Of a stretch of 64,000 nucleotides of DNA, positions 17,545-25,950 are shown piece after piece. Location of the stretch: assembly GCA_020849665.1 (NCBI GenBank), contig JADLFX010000031.1, positions 1-64,000 on the forward strand, given 5' to 3'. Source of the stretch: Planctomycetota bacterium. GTDB taxonomy: Bacteria > Planctomycetota > UBA1135 > UBA2386. Position 1 is the stretch's first letter. Each line of letters opens with the position of its first letter. A model generated the notes under the pieces. That model had not been told where the DNA came from, did no database searches, and saw nothing but the letters and a program-made list of their open reading frames with translations. The position numbers and the translations under genes were made by a program.

Positions 17545-19775
17545 CAGACCCTCCTCGCGCGCGCCAGCGCCTTCAGGATCTTGTCGGGAGTCAGCGGCAG
17601 GTGCCGCACCGGTACGCCGATGGCGTTGAACACCGCGTTGGCGATCGCGGCGGCCGGGGCCACGGCCACCGGCTCGCCGATCCCCGCTGCGCCCACGTTG
17701 GTGTGGCCGTTGGCCACCGGGAAGAGGATCGCGCGCATCGCGGGCATGTCCAGCGGGCCGGTCAGCTTGTAGTAGAGGAAGTCGCCGTTCACCATCCGGC
17801 CGGTCAGGTGGTCGACGATGCGCTGCTCGTGCAGCGCGTAGGAGACGCCCTGGATCATCGCGCCCAGGGTCTGGCTCTCCGCCTGCTTCCTGGCCACCAC
17901 GGTGCCGCAGTCCTGCACCGCGAGCATGTCGAGCACCTGGACCAGCCCCGTGTGGCGGTCGACGCGCACCTCGGCGAACTGGCAGCCGGCCACGCTGTTG
18001 GCGTAGCCCTGGTGGTTGGGGAACCGTTCGCCGACCACCTCGACGGTGTCGCTGCCGAGCAGCTTGCAGGCATCGACGAACGAGAGCGTCTGGCCTCCCT
18101 CCACCGTCACCTGTCCGCCGGCGCATGCCACCTTGGCCGCGTCCACTCCCAGCTTCGCGGCCACCCGTGCGGCCAGCTCCCTGCGCGCCAGGGCGGCGGC
18201 GTGCCGCACTGCGGGAGCCATGGTCGGCGTGGTCACCGAGCCGCCGCTGGCCGGGCCCACGGGGTCGCGTGTGTCGCCGACGAAGGGCGTCACCATCGCC
18301 ACCGGGATGCCCAGCTCCTCGGCGGCCAGCATCTGCAGCACGGTCTTCAGCCCGGTGCCGAGGTCCTGCGCGCCGTTGCGCACCTCGACCCGTGCATCGG
18401 CGTGGATGCGGCAGGTGACGCGGGCCCCCGGGCCACCCATGCCGCCCCACGCGGCGCTCGACAGGCCGCAGCCGTGCAGCCAGCGCGGATCGCCGCCGGC
18501 GCGCGGCTGGCCGGGGGTCTTGTTGCGCCGCTCCGCCCAGCGGAAGGCCTCGGCCCCCTGGCGCCACTCGGCGAGGCGCACCTCGTTGCGGTCGTTCTTG
18601 AGGCGGAACTCGAGCGGGTCCATGCCGATCGCCGCGGCCAGCTCGTCGAGCATCAGCTCGGTGGCGAAGAAACCCTGCGGCCAGCCCGGGGCGCGCATCG
18701 CCCGGCCGGCGTCCATGTCCGTGGCGACGTTGTCCTGGGTGTCGCGCCGCGCCGTGTCACGGAAGTAGTCGCTGGGCGCGCGCGTGCCGCCTCCCTGGCC
18801 GGTGAAGCCGGGTTCGCCCCAGCAGCGGTAGTCGAATGCCGTGATCTTGCCGTCGTCGTTCACCCCCGCGCGGATCTGGATGATCGCACCGGGCCGGTTG
18901 CCGGCGCAGGTGTGTTCCTCGTGGCGCGAGAGCATCAGCTTCACCGGCGCGTCGGCGGCCTTGGCGAGCCGGCACGCGAGCACGCCCTCGATCCCGGGCT
19001 GGAACTTCGAGCCGAACCCGCCGCCCATGAACTCGGTGTGCACCGTGATGTTCTCGGCGGGGATCCGCAGCGTCCCGGCGAGTCCGGCGCGGGTGCCGAA
19101 CGTGGCCTGGGTGCTCGCCCACACCGTGAGCCGGTCGCCGTACCACCTGGCGGTGAGCCCGTGCGTCTCCAGGCTGGAGTGGGTCTGCACCTCGCAGCGA
19201 TAGGTCGCGCTGCGCACATGGCGCGCGGCCTGGATCGCCGTCTCGATCCGCTCCGCGCCGCGCTCGGGCCAGGGCGCCGTCACCTCGCCGTCCTGGTCGA
19301 GCTTCGGCGCGCCCGGGGCCTCCAGGACGTCGGTCACGTGCGGCTCGGCCGTGAACTCCATCCTGACCTTCTCGGCGGCGTCGCGTGCCGCGTCGAGGGT
19401 CTCCGCGGCGATCGCCGCCACGTCGTCGCCCGCGAAGCGGATGCGTGCCCCGGGCTGCTTGGTGGCCAGGACCGCCTTCACGCCGGGCATCGCCTTGGCG
19501 GCCTCCAGGTCGAGGGCCTTCAGGGTGCCCTTGGCGATCGGCGCCCGCACGATCAACCCGTGGAGCAGTCCGGGGAGGTTGATGTCGTACGCGTAGCGGG
19601 CTCGGCCGGTCACCTTGGCCACGCCGTCGGCGCGGGCCTGATCGGTGCCGACGGTCTGGAACTTCGTCTCCAGGTCCCACGGCCGCAGGTCGCGGTCGTC
19701 GACCTTCACCTTGATCTTCTTCGCGTTGCCGGCGAAGCCGACCGTGATCTCGTGCTCCTCGCGGCGGGGGTTCAT
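17544..19775 (-). CDS. Molybdenum hydroxylase, Mo-cofactor-binding subunit (PaoC/xanthine dehydrogenase type)
   Basis: A 743-aa large subunit. Domain 1 (about residues 40-150, VTGRARYAYDINLPGLLHG) is the aldehyde oxidase a/b hammerhead. The molybdopterin part has FMGGGFGSKFQPG, then MRAPGWPQGFFATELMLDELA (an R-A-P-G motif) and the catalytic Glu in GAAGIGEPVAVAP. Shine-Dalgarno GGGAGGAAGG precedes the ATG at 19775, which overlaps the 2Fe-2S gene's stop as ATGA. It has no signal of its own, so export with the Tat-signal subunit is expected. The substrate is probably an aldehyde or N-heterocycle. Confidence 0.9.
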   Translation of the reverse strand: MNPRREEHEITVGFAGNAKKIKVKVDDRDLRPWDLETKFQTVGTDQARADGVAKVTGRARYAYDINLPGLLHGLIVRAPIAKGTLKALDLEAAKAMPGVKAVLATKQPGARIRFAGDDVAAIAAETLDAARDAAEKVRMEFTAEPHVTDVLEAPGAPKLDQDGEVTAPWPERGAERIETAIQAARHVRSATYRCEVQTHSSLETHGLTARWYGDRLTVWASTQATFGTRAGLAGTLRIPAENITVHTEFMGGGFGSKFQPGIEGVLACRLAKAADAPVKLMLSRHEEHTCAGNRPGAIIQIRAGVNDDGKITAFDYRCWGEPGFTGQGGGTRAPSDYFRDTARRDTQDNVATDMDAGRAMRAPGWPQGFFATELMLDELAAAIGMDPLEFRLKNDRNEVRLAEWRQGAEAFRWAERRNKTPGQPRAGGDPRWLHGCGLSSAAWGGMGGPGARVTCRIHADARVEVRNGAQDLGTGLKTVLQMLAAEELGIPVAMVTPFVGDTRDPVGPASGGSVTTPTMAPAVRHAAALARRELAARVAAKLGVDAAKVACAGGQVTVEGGQTLSFVDACKLLGSDTVEVVGERFPNHQGYANSVAGCQFAEVRVDRHTGLVQVLDMLAVQDCGTVVARKQAESQTLGAMIQGVSYALHEQRIVDHLTGRMVNGDFLYYKLTGPLDMPAMRAILFPVANGHTNVGAAGIGEPVAVAPAAAIANAVFNAIGVPVRHLPLTPDKILKALARARRV

Positions 19776-20380
19776 CCCTTCCTCCCGGCCGCGCGCTCGA
19801 CGGCCTCGAAGACCCGCCCGTACGTGCCGCAGCGGCACAGGTTGCCCGAGAGCTCGTGTTGGATCGTGGCCCGGTCGGGGTTCTTGTGCTTGTTCAGGCA
19901 GGCGTGCGCGGCCATCACGAAGCCCGGGGTGCAGAACCCGCACTGCAGCGCGTCGCAGTGCACGAACTCCTCCTGCAGCGGGTGCAGCGCCTCGCCTGGC
20001 GCGAGCCCCTCGATGGTCGTGACCTTCATGCCCACGGCGTCGATGGCCAGGACCATGCAGGAGTTCACCGCGATGCCGTCCAGCTCGACCGTGCAGCCGC
20101 CGCAGGCGCCGCGGTCGCAGATCTTCTTGGCTCCCGTGAGATCGAGCCGGTCGCGCAACGCGTCCAGCAGGGTCGTGCGCGGCTCGACCTCCAGCCGGCG
20201 CTCGCCGCCGTTCACGCTCAGCGTGATCGCATGCGAGCCCGGTGCGTAGCTGGTGGGGCCGCTCGGGGCGGTCGGCAGCGCGCCGGGCACCGTGCCGGTG
20301 ACCGCGGCGGCCGAGGCGCCCTTCAGGAACGCGCGGCGCGAGAAGGTGGGGGGAGTGCCGTCCTCGGGTGGGTGACGCAT
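19772..20380 (-). CDS. Tat-exported 2Fe-2S subunit of the molybdenum hydroxylase (PaoA-like)
   Basis: A 202-aa small subunit. The N-terminus carries a twin-arginine signal (SRRAFLKGASAAAV, residues about 14-27), so the assembled enzyme should be periplasmic. The plant-type 2Fe-2S site is CDRGACGGC with a further Cys in VNSCMVLAI. The second cluster domain has CGFCTPG and NLCRCGTYG. It is the first gene of the operon (2Fe-2S, Mo, FAD, small Cys-rich protein). As in PaoABC, only this subunit has an export signal. Confidence 0.92.
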   Translation of the reverse strand: MRHPPEDGTPPTFSRRAFLKGASAAAVTGTVPGALPTAPSGPTSYAPGSHAITLSVNGGERRLEVEPRTTLLDALRDRLDLTGAKKICDRGACGGCTVELDGIAVNSCMVLAIDAVGMKVTTIEGLAPGEALHPLQEEFVHCDALQCGFCTPGFVMAAHACLNKHKNPDRATIQHELSGNLCRCGTYGRVFEAVERAAGRKG

Positions 20381-20409
20381 CGAGCCTCCGAAGGGGTGGA
20401 GCGGCAAGC

Positions 20410-20886
20410 CTAGCGGGCCCTGGTGTCGCGCGCCTCGGTCGAATGGTCGTGGACGATCCGCACGGCCCCCTCGCGGCGCTGGAGCACCAGCGTGAAGACG
20501 CCCCGCGAGGGTTGGGCACGGGCGATGTGATAGGTGCCGAGCAGGAGGGCGGTGCCGGAGGCCAGCGGCCGGAACTCGAGGACCGTGAACTCGAGGCGCC
20601 CGCGCGCGGCCGAGTCCGGGTAGCCGGCCTCGTACCTCGCGAGCAGGTCCGCGGCGCCGCGCGTGAGTCCGCTTTCGCCCAGGAAGGTCAGGTCCGGACC
20701 CTGCCAGTAGGTCTGGACGAAGCCGCGCAGGTCGCCTCGGTTCCAGCAGGCGGCCTGGGCGGCCAGGACCCCCTCCGCCTCGGCGCGCGAGATGCCGTCG
20801 GTCGAACCGGACGGTGCGCTCGCGCACGCTGCGCACAGGAACGAGGCGGTGAGCCAGGAAGCGGGTTCGGTCGGGACGCGGCGCAT
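20410..20886 (-). CDS. Exported DUF4440/SnoaL-like (NTF2 fold) protein
   Basis: A 158-aa product. The N-terminus has an Arg-containing start, a hydrophobic run and FLCAACAS, which may be a lipobox. The mature part matches small NTF2-fold proteins: AAQAACWNRGDLRGFVQTYW near the start, then FLGESGLTRGAADLLARYEAGYP, with final strands TLVLQRREGAVRIVHDHST. Members are of varied or unknown function. It starts at 20886; the frame runs further upstream across the divergent DinB gene, which is a shadow. It lies 29 bp after the molybdenum hydroxylase operon's start on the same strand but upstream of it. Confidence 0.75.
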   Translation of the reverse strand: MRRVPTEPASWLTASFLCAACASAPSGSTDGISRAEAEGVLAAQAACWNRGDLRGFVQTYWQGPDLTFLGESGLTRGAADLLARYEAGYPDSAARGRLEFTVLEFRPLASGTALLLGTYHIARAQPSRGVFTLVLQRREGAVRIVHDHSTEARDTRAR

Positions 20887-20944
20887 GGCGCGAGTGTGCG
20901 CGCCGGTGGGGGTCGCAGGAAGAGTTCCGTTAGCCTGTGGGGCC

Positions 20945-21451
20945 ATGCGCCTCGCCGACACCTTGTTGCCCGAACTCGACACGGAGCTGGCCACGACCCG
21001 TCGGTTCTTCGCGCGCCTGCCCGACGGCCGCTTCGGATGGCGACCGCATCCGAAGTCGATGACTGTGGGTGGACTCGCGACCCACATCGCCCAGATGGCG
21101 GTATGGGGCGTCCTCACGCTGAGCCAGGAGACGCTGGATCTGGCCCCCGGCGGCACGCGGCTGCCTCCGCCCGTGGAGCTGCGCACGCGCGCCGAGGCCC
21201 TCGAGCGGCTTGCGGTGCAAGGCGATCGTTTCCGGGACGCGCTGAGTACGAGCGACGATGCGGCGCTGCGCGCGCCATGGGCCCTGCTGCGTGGGGGTCA
21301 CGTGCTCTTCACCCTGCCGCGCATGGCTGCCCTGCGCTCGTTCGTCCTGAACCACCTCGTGCACCACCGCGGCCAGCTCAGCGTGTACCTGCGGCTCCTC
21401 GACGTGCCCGTGCCGAGCGCCTACGGACCGAGCGCGGACGAGAGCGGGTGA
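20945..21451 (+). CDS. DinB-family protein
   Basis: A 168-aa four-helix-bundle protein. The three DinB metal-binding histidines are visible: one in LATHIAQM near residue 45, and HLVHHRGQLSVYLR near 140-150. It ends with a short tail. Bacterial DinB/YfiT proteins are often metal-dependent thiol transferases or hydrolases using bacillithiol, mycothiol or similar thiols; which one is used here is unknown. It is divergent from the DUF4440-like gene with only 58 bp between. Confidence 0.85.
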   Translation: MRLADTLLPELDTELATTRRFFARLPDGRFGWRPHPKSMTVGGLATHIAQMAVWGVLTLSQETLDLAPGGTRLPPPVELRTRAEALERLAVQGDRFRDALSTSDDAALRAPWALLRGGHVLFTLPRMAALRSFVLNHLVHHRGQLSVYLRLLDVPVPSAYGPSADESG

Positions 21452-21472
21452 GTCGCGGGTGGTCGTGCCGGG

Positions 21473-23734
21473 TCAGCGCGCGCCCATGGTCGCGCTGAGG
21501 CCGCCCGAGACGGTGGCGCCGAAGGGATTGGCCGCGGGATCGAGGACGAAGGCCTGGGCGTGGAACACGCCGCCCGCGAGCGCCGGAGTGCCCGGGATGG
21601 CGAGCGGCACCACTGCGCTGCCGCCCGCGATCGGCGTCGGCACGGCGAGGTCGACCGACACGAGCAGGCGGCAGCCGTTCATGCCGAGGGAGCCCAGGTC
21701 GAAGGGCAGGGGGGTGGTGCCCCAGAGGCTCTTCGAGCCGCCGATCAGGAGCACGGCCTGGGTGGTGGCGGGTGCCTGCCCGATCTGCAGGCGGAACGCG
21801 TCGCCGAGCCACGGCAGCTCGCCTGACAGCGGCGCCAGCACCGGCGTGCCGGCGCTGCCGGCGCAGCCGGTGCCGTAGGGCGTCACCGAGGCCGGCTGCT
21901 GGGTGCCGTACTCCCACAGGTCGGAGACGAAGCCGCCGCGCGGTTGGTATCCGCCGAACACGAGCATGCGACCGCGTACTCCGTCGAAGGTCGCGGCGTG
22001 GCCGCCGCGCACGTCCGGGGGGGCGGCCGGGGCGCGCTGGCTCCAGCGGCTGCCGTCCCACTCCCACACGTCGTTCAGGAGGCCCTGGTCGCCGTCTCCG
22101 CCGTGGAGCACCACGCGGCGGCGCACCAGGTCGTAGGCGAGGCTCGCCTCGTAGCGGGCCGGCGGCGCCGTGGGCGCGGCCGCCTGGATCCAGTTGGTAC
22201 CGTCGTACTCCCACGTGTCGGCGAGGCGGCCGGAGTTGCCCAGGCCTCCGAACATCACCACCCGTGCGCGCTGCACGTCGTAGGTCATGGCCTGGCCGAA
22301 GCGCGGCGGCGGCACGGTGGCAGGGGTGCGGCGGCTCCAGGCGGTGCCGTCCCATTCCCACGTGTCGTCGGCGATGCCGGGCGTCGCCTGGCCGCCGAAG
22401 AGCACCGTGCGACCGCGGCTCCAGTCGTGGGCCATGCGGTGGCCGTAGCGCTGGCCCGGGCTCTGCAACGGCTGGCGCTGCGTCCAGGCGGTGCCGTCCC
22501 ACTCCCACGTGTCGCCCCACCACTGGCCCATGTTGCTGTTGCCGCCGTAGAGCACGGCGCGGCCGCGCTGCACGTCGTACGCCATCGCCGCCATGGTGCG
22601 ACGCCCGGGGCCGTTGGCCACCACGCGTGCGTGCCATCGGCTGCCGTCCCATTCCCAGAGGTCTTCCAGGAAGTTGCCGTCCTCGCCGCCGAAGAGCACC
22701 CAGCGGCCGCGGGCCAGATCGAAGGCATGTGCCGCGTCCGCGCGTGCCGCAGGTCCCGAGGCGGGCGGCCGCGACCAGGCGGCGCCGTCATAGGTCCAGG
22801 TGTCCGCGAAGCTGTCCATGAAGTCGGTGCCGCCGAAGAGCACGGTGGTCCCGCGCTGGATGTCGAACGCGAGGCCGAGCGCGTAGCGCCGGGGCGGCGC
22901 GATCGCGAGGCTGCGCCTGGTCCACGTCGTGCCGTCCCACTCCCAGGTCTCGTCGAACGAACTCCAGGACGCCGACGCGCCGCCGAAGAGCACCACGCGG
23001 GCGCGCGGGATGTCGTAGGCCAGGGCCAGGTGCGTTCGTCCCGCTGGCTTCGCGGGCGGCGTGCGCTGGGTCCACGCCGCGCCGTCCCACTCCCACGTGT
23101 CGTCGAGACCGTCCCCGCCGAAGAGCACGGTGCGCCCGCGCACCAGGTCGAAGGTCATGCCGTGATGCGTGCGTGCCGGCGGCGCACCCGCGGGCGTGCG
23201 GCGGGCCCAGGTGGCACCGTCCCACTCCCAGGTGTCGTTCAGGGCGATCCCGGCGGCGTCCCCGCCGAACATGACCACGCGGCTGCGGAGCAGGTCGGTG
23301 GCCAGCGCGTGGGCAGAGCGCGCCGGTGGGCTGGTGGCCGGGCTGAGGCGGCTCCAGTTCGTGCCGCTCCACTCCCAGGTGTCGGCGAGGTCCGTGCCGC
23401 CCCGGTCGACTCCGCCGAAGAGGATCACCTTGCCCCGCACCGGATCGAACGCCAGCGCCGTATCGGAACGGACCTGCGGCGAGGTCGTGGGCCGCAGGTT
23501 CCGCCACTCCGTGCCGTCCCATTCCCAGGTGTCATTGAGTTCGACGCCGGACGCGTCCGAGCCGCCATGCACCACCACCCGACCGCGGTTCAGGTCGTAG
23601 GCCATGGCGTGGAACTGGCGACCCTGCGGGCTGCCGGCGGAGATCCGGGTCCACTGCACCTGGGCGGAGGCGAGCCCGGTGGTGCCGGCCAGGACGGCGG
23701 CGAGCACGGGGAGGAGGGCGAGGGTCTTGGGCAT
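21473..23734 (-). CDS. Secreted kelch-like beta-propeller protein with recurrent C-terminal domain
   Basis: A 753-aa exported protein with a signal peptide (MPKTLALLPVLAAVLAGTTG, mature end near ASAQ). About residues 25-615 hold twelve kelch-like repeats of roughly 48 residues, each with a D-x-x-R-x-x-x-V-L-F-G-G turn and DTWEWDGxxW. Twelve repeats would fit two six-bladed propellers. The last 130 residues start with PYGTGCAGSAG and carry LPFDLGSLGMNGCRLLVSVD and NPFGATVSGGLSATMGAR, the domain also seen in 2691-3794 and 47305-48324. The start is set by the signal peptide; the open frame above it is not coding-like. Likely a surface or extracellular binding protein. Confidence 0.85.
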   Translation of the reverse strand: MPKTLALLPVLAAVLAGTTGLASAQVQWTRISAGSPQGRQFHAMAYDLNRGRVVVHGGSDASGVELNDTWEWDGTEWRNLRPTTSPQVRSDTALAFDPVRGKVILFGGVDRGGTDLADTWEWSGTNWSRLSPATSPPARSAHALATDLLRSRVVMFGGDAAGIALNDTWEWDGATWARRTPAGAPPARTHHGMTFDLVRGRTVLFGGDGLDDTWEWDGAAWTQRTPPAKPAGRTHLALAYDIPRARVVLFGGASASWSSFDETWEWDGTTWTRRSLAIAPPRRYALGLAFDIQRGTTVLFGGTDFMDSFADTWTYDGAAWSRPPASGPAARADAAHAFDLARGRWVLFGGEDGNFLEDLWEWDGSRWHARVVANGPGRRTMAAMAYDVQRGRAVLYGGNSNMGQWWGDTWEWDGTAWTQRQPLQSPGQRYGHRMAHDWSRGRTVLFGGQATPGIADDTWEWDGTAWSRRTPATVPPPRFGQAMTYDVQRARVVMFGGLGNSGRLADTWEYDGTNWIQAAAPTAPPARYEASLAYDLVRRRVVLHGGDGDQGLLNDVWEWDGSRWSQRAPAAPPDVRGGHAATFDGVRGRMLVFGGYQPRGGFVSDLWEYGTQQPASVTPYGTGCAGSAGTPVLAPLSGELPWLGDAFRLQIGQAPATTQAVLLIGGSKSLWGTTPLPFDLGSLGMNGCRLLVSVDLAVPTPIAGGSAVVPLAIPGTPALAGGVFHAQAFVLDPAANPFGATVSGGLSATMGAR
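21905..23665 (-). repeat. Twelve in-gene kelch-like repeats
   Basis: Roughly 145-bp coding repeats centred on the codons for LFGG and DTWEWDG. DNA identity between units is only partial, so they are old duplications kept in register and not a recent expansion. Confidence 0.75.
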
Positions 23735-24205
23735 GGACGCACCGGGGCGGTTGGGGAGCGGGAGACCGACGGGCCGGCATTGGCAACTCCCATTCCCCGG
23801 CGCTTCTTCCGTTTCCTGACCGGTCCGCAGGCATCCGGCGCCGCGATCGTGTGCGCGAACCGGACACGGAGGCGTGCCGCCACGCTCCCGGAGCGCACGG
23901 GTGCCATCGCCGGAGGACGGCGGTCGGGCAGCGTGCCACCGCGTGTCCCAGGGAGCAGCGCCTGCGGAGCCTCGGGCGGCGCCAGGGTTTCCGATCGCCT
24001 GCGTGCCTGGCACGGCGGGCACGCGCGCGCGGGACGCCCCGGGACGGGCCGGGTCCACCCGGGTGCCGGCATTCCCTCCGCGTCCTGGAACGGCGAACCT
24101 GGAAGGGTAGCCTGCGGGACCCCTTCACCCCGTCTTCACAGATCGCCCCGGGCCGGACCCCTTGCGGTCCGACGCTGGTCCGTCCCTCTACCTCCCACGG
24201 CCCCC
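23735..24205. other. Divergent intergenic region before the phosphate transport operon
   Basis: 471 bp between the kelch-like gene and the DUF47 gene. No convincing ORF is seen. It holds an 11-bp-period direct repeat (24123-24144) and a small stem-loop CGGACC-N6-GGTCCG (24154-24171) just before the DUF47 start. Confidence 0.5.
24123..24144 (+). promoter_or_regulatory. Candidate Pho-box-like direct repeat
   Basis: CTTCACCCCGT is followed directly by CTTCACAGATC: two units starting CTTCAC at exactly 11-bp spacing, 62 bp before the DUF47 ATG. PhoB/PhoP-type response regulators bind direct repeats of about this period, and the downstream genes encode phosphate transport. The bases differ from the E. 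coli CTGTCAT unit, so the call rests on spacing and context. Confidence 0.4.
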
Positions 24206-24853
24206 ATGTGGCTCGATCGCGTCGTCAAGTGGCTCCTCCCCCGGGAGATGCACTTCTATGACCTGCTGGAACGCGGGGCCGCCTGTGCGCGGGAATCCTC
24301 GCTGCTCCTGGTCCAGTGCTGCGGCGAACGCCCCAACCCCAAGCGCTCCGCCATCATCCAGCAGCTCGGCGAGGTCGAGCACAAGGCCGACGGGGTGATC
24401 CACGAGGTGTACGACGCGCTGAACCGCACGTTCGTCACGCCGATCGACCGCACGGACATCTACAAGCTCGCCACCGACCTCGAGGGGATCACCGACATCG
24501 TCTTCGCGACCAGCCTGCAGATCGAGGTGCACGCGATGCAGGAGCTGCCCCATGGCAGCGTGGAGCTCGCCAGCCAGATCGAGGAGGCCTGCGGCACGAT
24601 CGAGTCCGCGGTCGGCCTCCTGCGCAGCATGCGCCGGCCCGACGAGATCCGCCGCCTGTGCAAGGAGATCAACCGCCTCGAGGCGGCGGGCGATCTGGTG
24701 TTCCGGTCCCGGCTGGGCGAGATGTTCAAGGCCGAGACCGACGCGATCCGGCTGCTGAAGCACAAGGAGTTCCTGGAGGGGCTCGAGCGCACCCTCGACG
24801 CGTGCGACGACGTCAGCAACGCCCTCGACCAGATCGTGATCAAGAACGCGTGA
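24206..24853 (+). CDS. DUF47 (PhoU-like) phosphate transport regulator
   Basis: A 215-aa all-helical protein of the DUF47 family, related to PhoU. Features are an N-terminal PREMHFYDLLERGA, the metal-binding-type motifs EVEHKADGVIHEVYDALN and FVTPIDRTDIYKLATDLEGI, and the repeat EINRLEAAGDLVFRS. Such proteins sit next to PiT transporters and modulate them. The PiT gene starts 7 bp downstream, so the two form an operon. The start was chosen at 24206; the open frame upstream is antisense to the kelch gene. Confidence 0.92.
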   Translation: MWLDRVVKWLLPREMHFYDLLERGAACARESSLLLVQCCGERPNPKRSAIIQQLGEVEHKADGVIHEVYDALNRTFVTPIDRTDIYKLATDLEGITDIVFATSLQIEVHAMQELPHGSVELASQIEEACGTIESAVGLLRSMRRPDEIRRLCKEINRLEAAGDLVFRSRLGEMFKAETDAIRLLKHKEFLEGLERTLDACDDVSNALDQIVIKNA

Positions 24854-24860
24854 TCCGGGC

Positions 24861-25913
24861 ATGACCCTCGCGCTCTTCCTCCTGATCCTGGTGGTGCTGA
24901 CCGCGCTCGCGTTCGACTTCATCAACGGCTTCCACGACTGCGCCAACGCGGTGGCCACGGTGGTGTCGACCGGGGTGCTGCCGATGCGCACGGCGATCCT
25001 GCTCGCCGCGGTGCTCAACTTCGTCGGCGCGCTCACCGGCACCGCCGTGGCGTCCACGATCGGCAAGGACGTGGTGACCCACGCGTTCCTCGACCCCTCG
25101 GTGGCCGATGCGCACCGCCTCGCCCTGATGCAGGTGATGGTGCTCTCCGGCTTGGGCGGCGCGATCTTCTGGAACCTGTTCACCTGGTACTTCGGGATCC
25201 CCTCGTCGTCCTCGCACGCGCTGATCGGCGGCATCGCCGGCGCGGCGCTGGCCCGCGGCGGTGCCGAGGCGCTGCACGCCGAGGGGCTCGTCAAGATCGT
25301 CACCAGCCTGGTCGTGAGCCCGGTGGTGGGGTTCTTCGGCGGCTTCCTGACCATGCTGCTGGTCGTCTGGCTGTCCCGGCACAAGAAGCCCTACAAGCTC
25401 ACCCGGCGCTTCCGGCGCCTGCAGTACCTCTCGGCCGGCTTCATGGCGTTCTCGCACGGCAGCAACGACGCGCAGAAGACCATGGGCGTGATCGCGATGG
25501 CCCTGGTGGCCTACGGCGTGTTGGAGCCGCACGGCAGCAAGCTGCCGGTGCCGACCTGGGTGATCCTGGCGTGCGCGATCGCGATGGGTCTCGGCACCGC
25601 CGCGGGCGGCATCCGCATCATCAAGACGATGGGCAAGAAGATCATCGACCTGCGCCCGCCGCAGGGCTTCGCCGCCGAGACCAGCGCCGCCCTGACCATC
25701 CTGGGGGCCTCGACGATCGGGGCCCCCGTCTCCACCACGCACGTGATCAGCACGGCCATCATGGGCGTGGGGGCGAGCCAGAGCCTCTCGTCGGTGCGCT
25801 GGGGGGTGACCGCGAAGATCGTGTGGGCGTGGATCCTGACCATCCCGATCAGCGCCGGCGTGGCCGCGATGATCTACCTCACGGCGCACGTGCTCATGGG
25901 CCCGGCGCTCTGA
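24861..25913 (+). CDS. pit: PiT-family inorganic phosphate transporter
   Basis: A 350-aa inner-membrane protein with about ten to eleven helices. The two PiT signature motifs are present as inverted halves: FDFINGFHDCANAVATVVST near residues 19-38 and MAFSHGSNDAQKTMGVIAM near 193-211. The second-half motif GAPVSTTHVISTAIMGVG is also clear. It would take up phosphate (often as metal-phosphate) with proton or sodium, controlled by the DUF47 partner. It starts 7 bp after that gene. Confidence 0.94.
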   Translation: MTLALFLLILVVLTALAFDFINGFHDCANAVATVVSTGVLPMRTAILLAAVLNFVGALTGTAVASTIGKDVVTHAFLDPSVADAHRLALMQVMVLSGLGGAIFWNLFTWYFGIPSSSSHALIGGIAGAALARGGAEALHAEGLVKIVTSLVVSPVVGFFGGFLTMLLVVWLSRHKKPYKLTRRFRRLQYLSAGFMAFSHGSNDAQKTMGVIAMALVAYGVLEPHGSKLPVPTWVILACAIAMGLGTAAGGIRIIKTMGKKIIDLRPPQGFAAETSAALTILGASTIGAPVSTTHVISTAIMGVGASQSLSSVRWGVTAKIVWAWILTIPISAGVAAMIYLTAHVLMGPAL

Positions 25914-25915
25914 GG

Positions 25916-25944
25916 CGCGGCGCCGCGGCCGGCCGCCCGCCGCG
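25916..25944. terminator. Possible bidirectional terminator hairpin
   Basis: CGCGGCG (25916-25922) can pair with CGCCGCG (25938-25944), with further self-complementary bases in the loop, in the 37-bp gap between two convergent genes. There is no T tract, so only the location and stem support it. Confidence 0.25.
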
Positions 25945-25950
25945 GCGCGT

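Noticed and set aside
21473-23734. CRISPR-like or satellite repeat array
   Set aside because: The regular repeats are coding, of about 145 bp and only partly alike at DNA level, and encode kelch-type blades.
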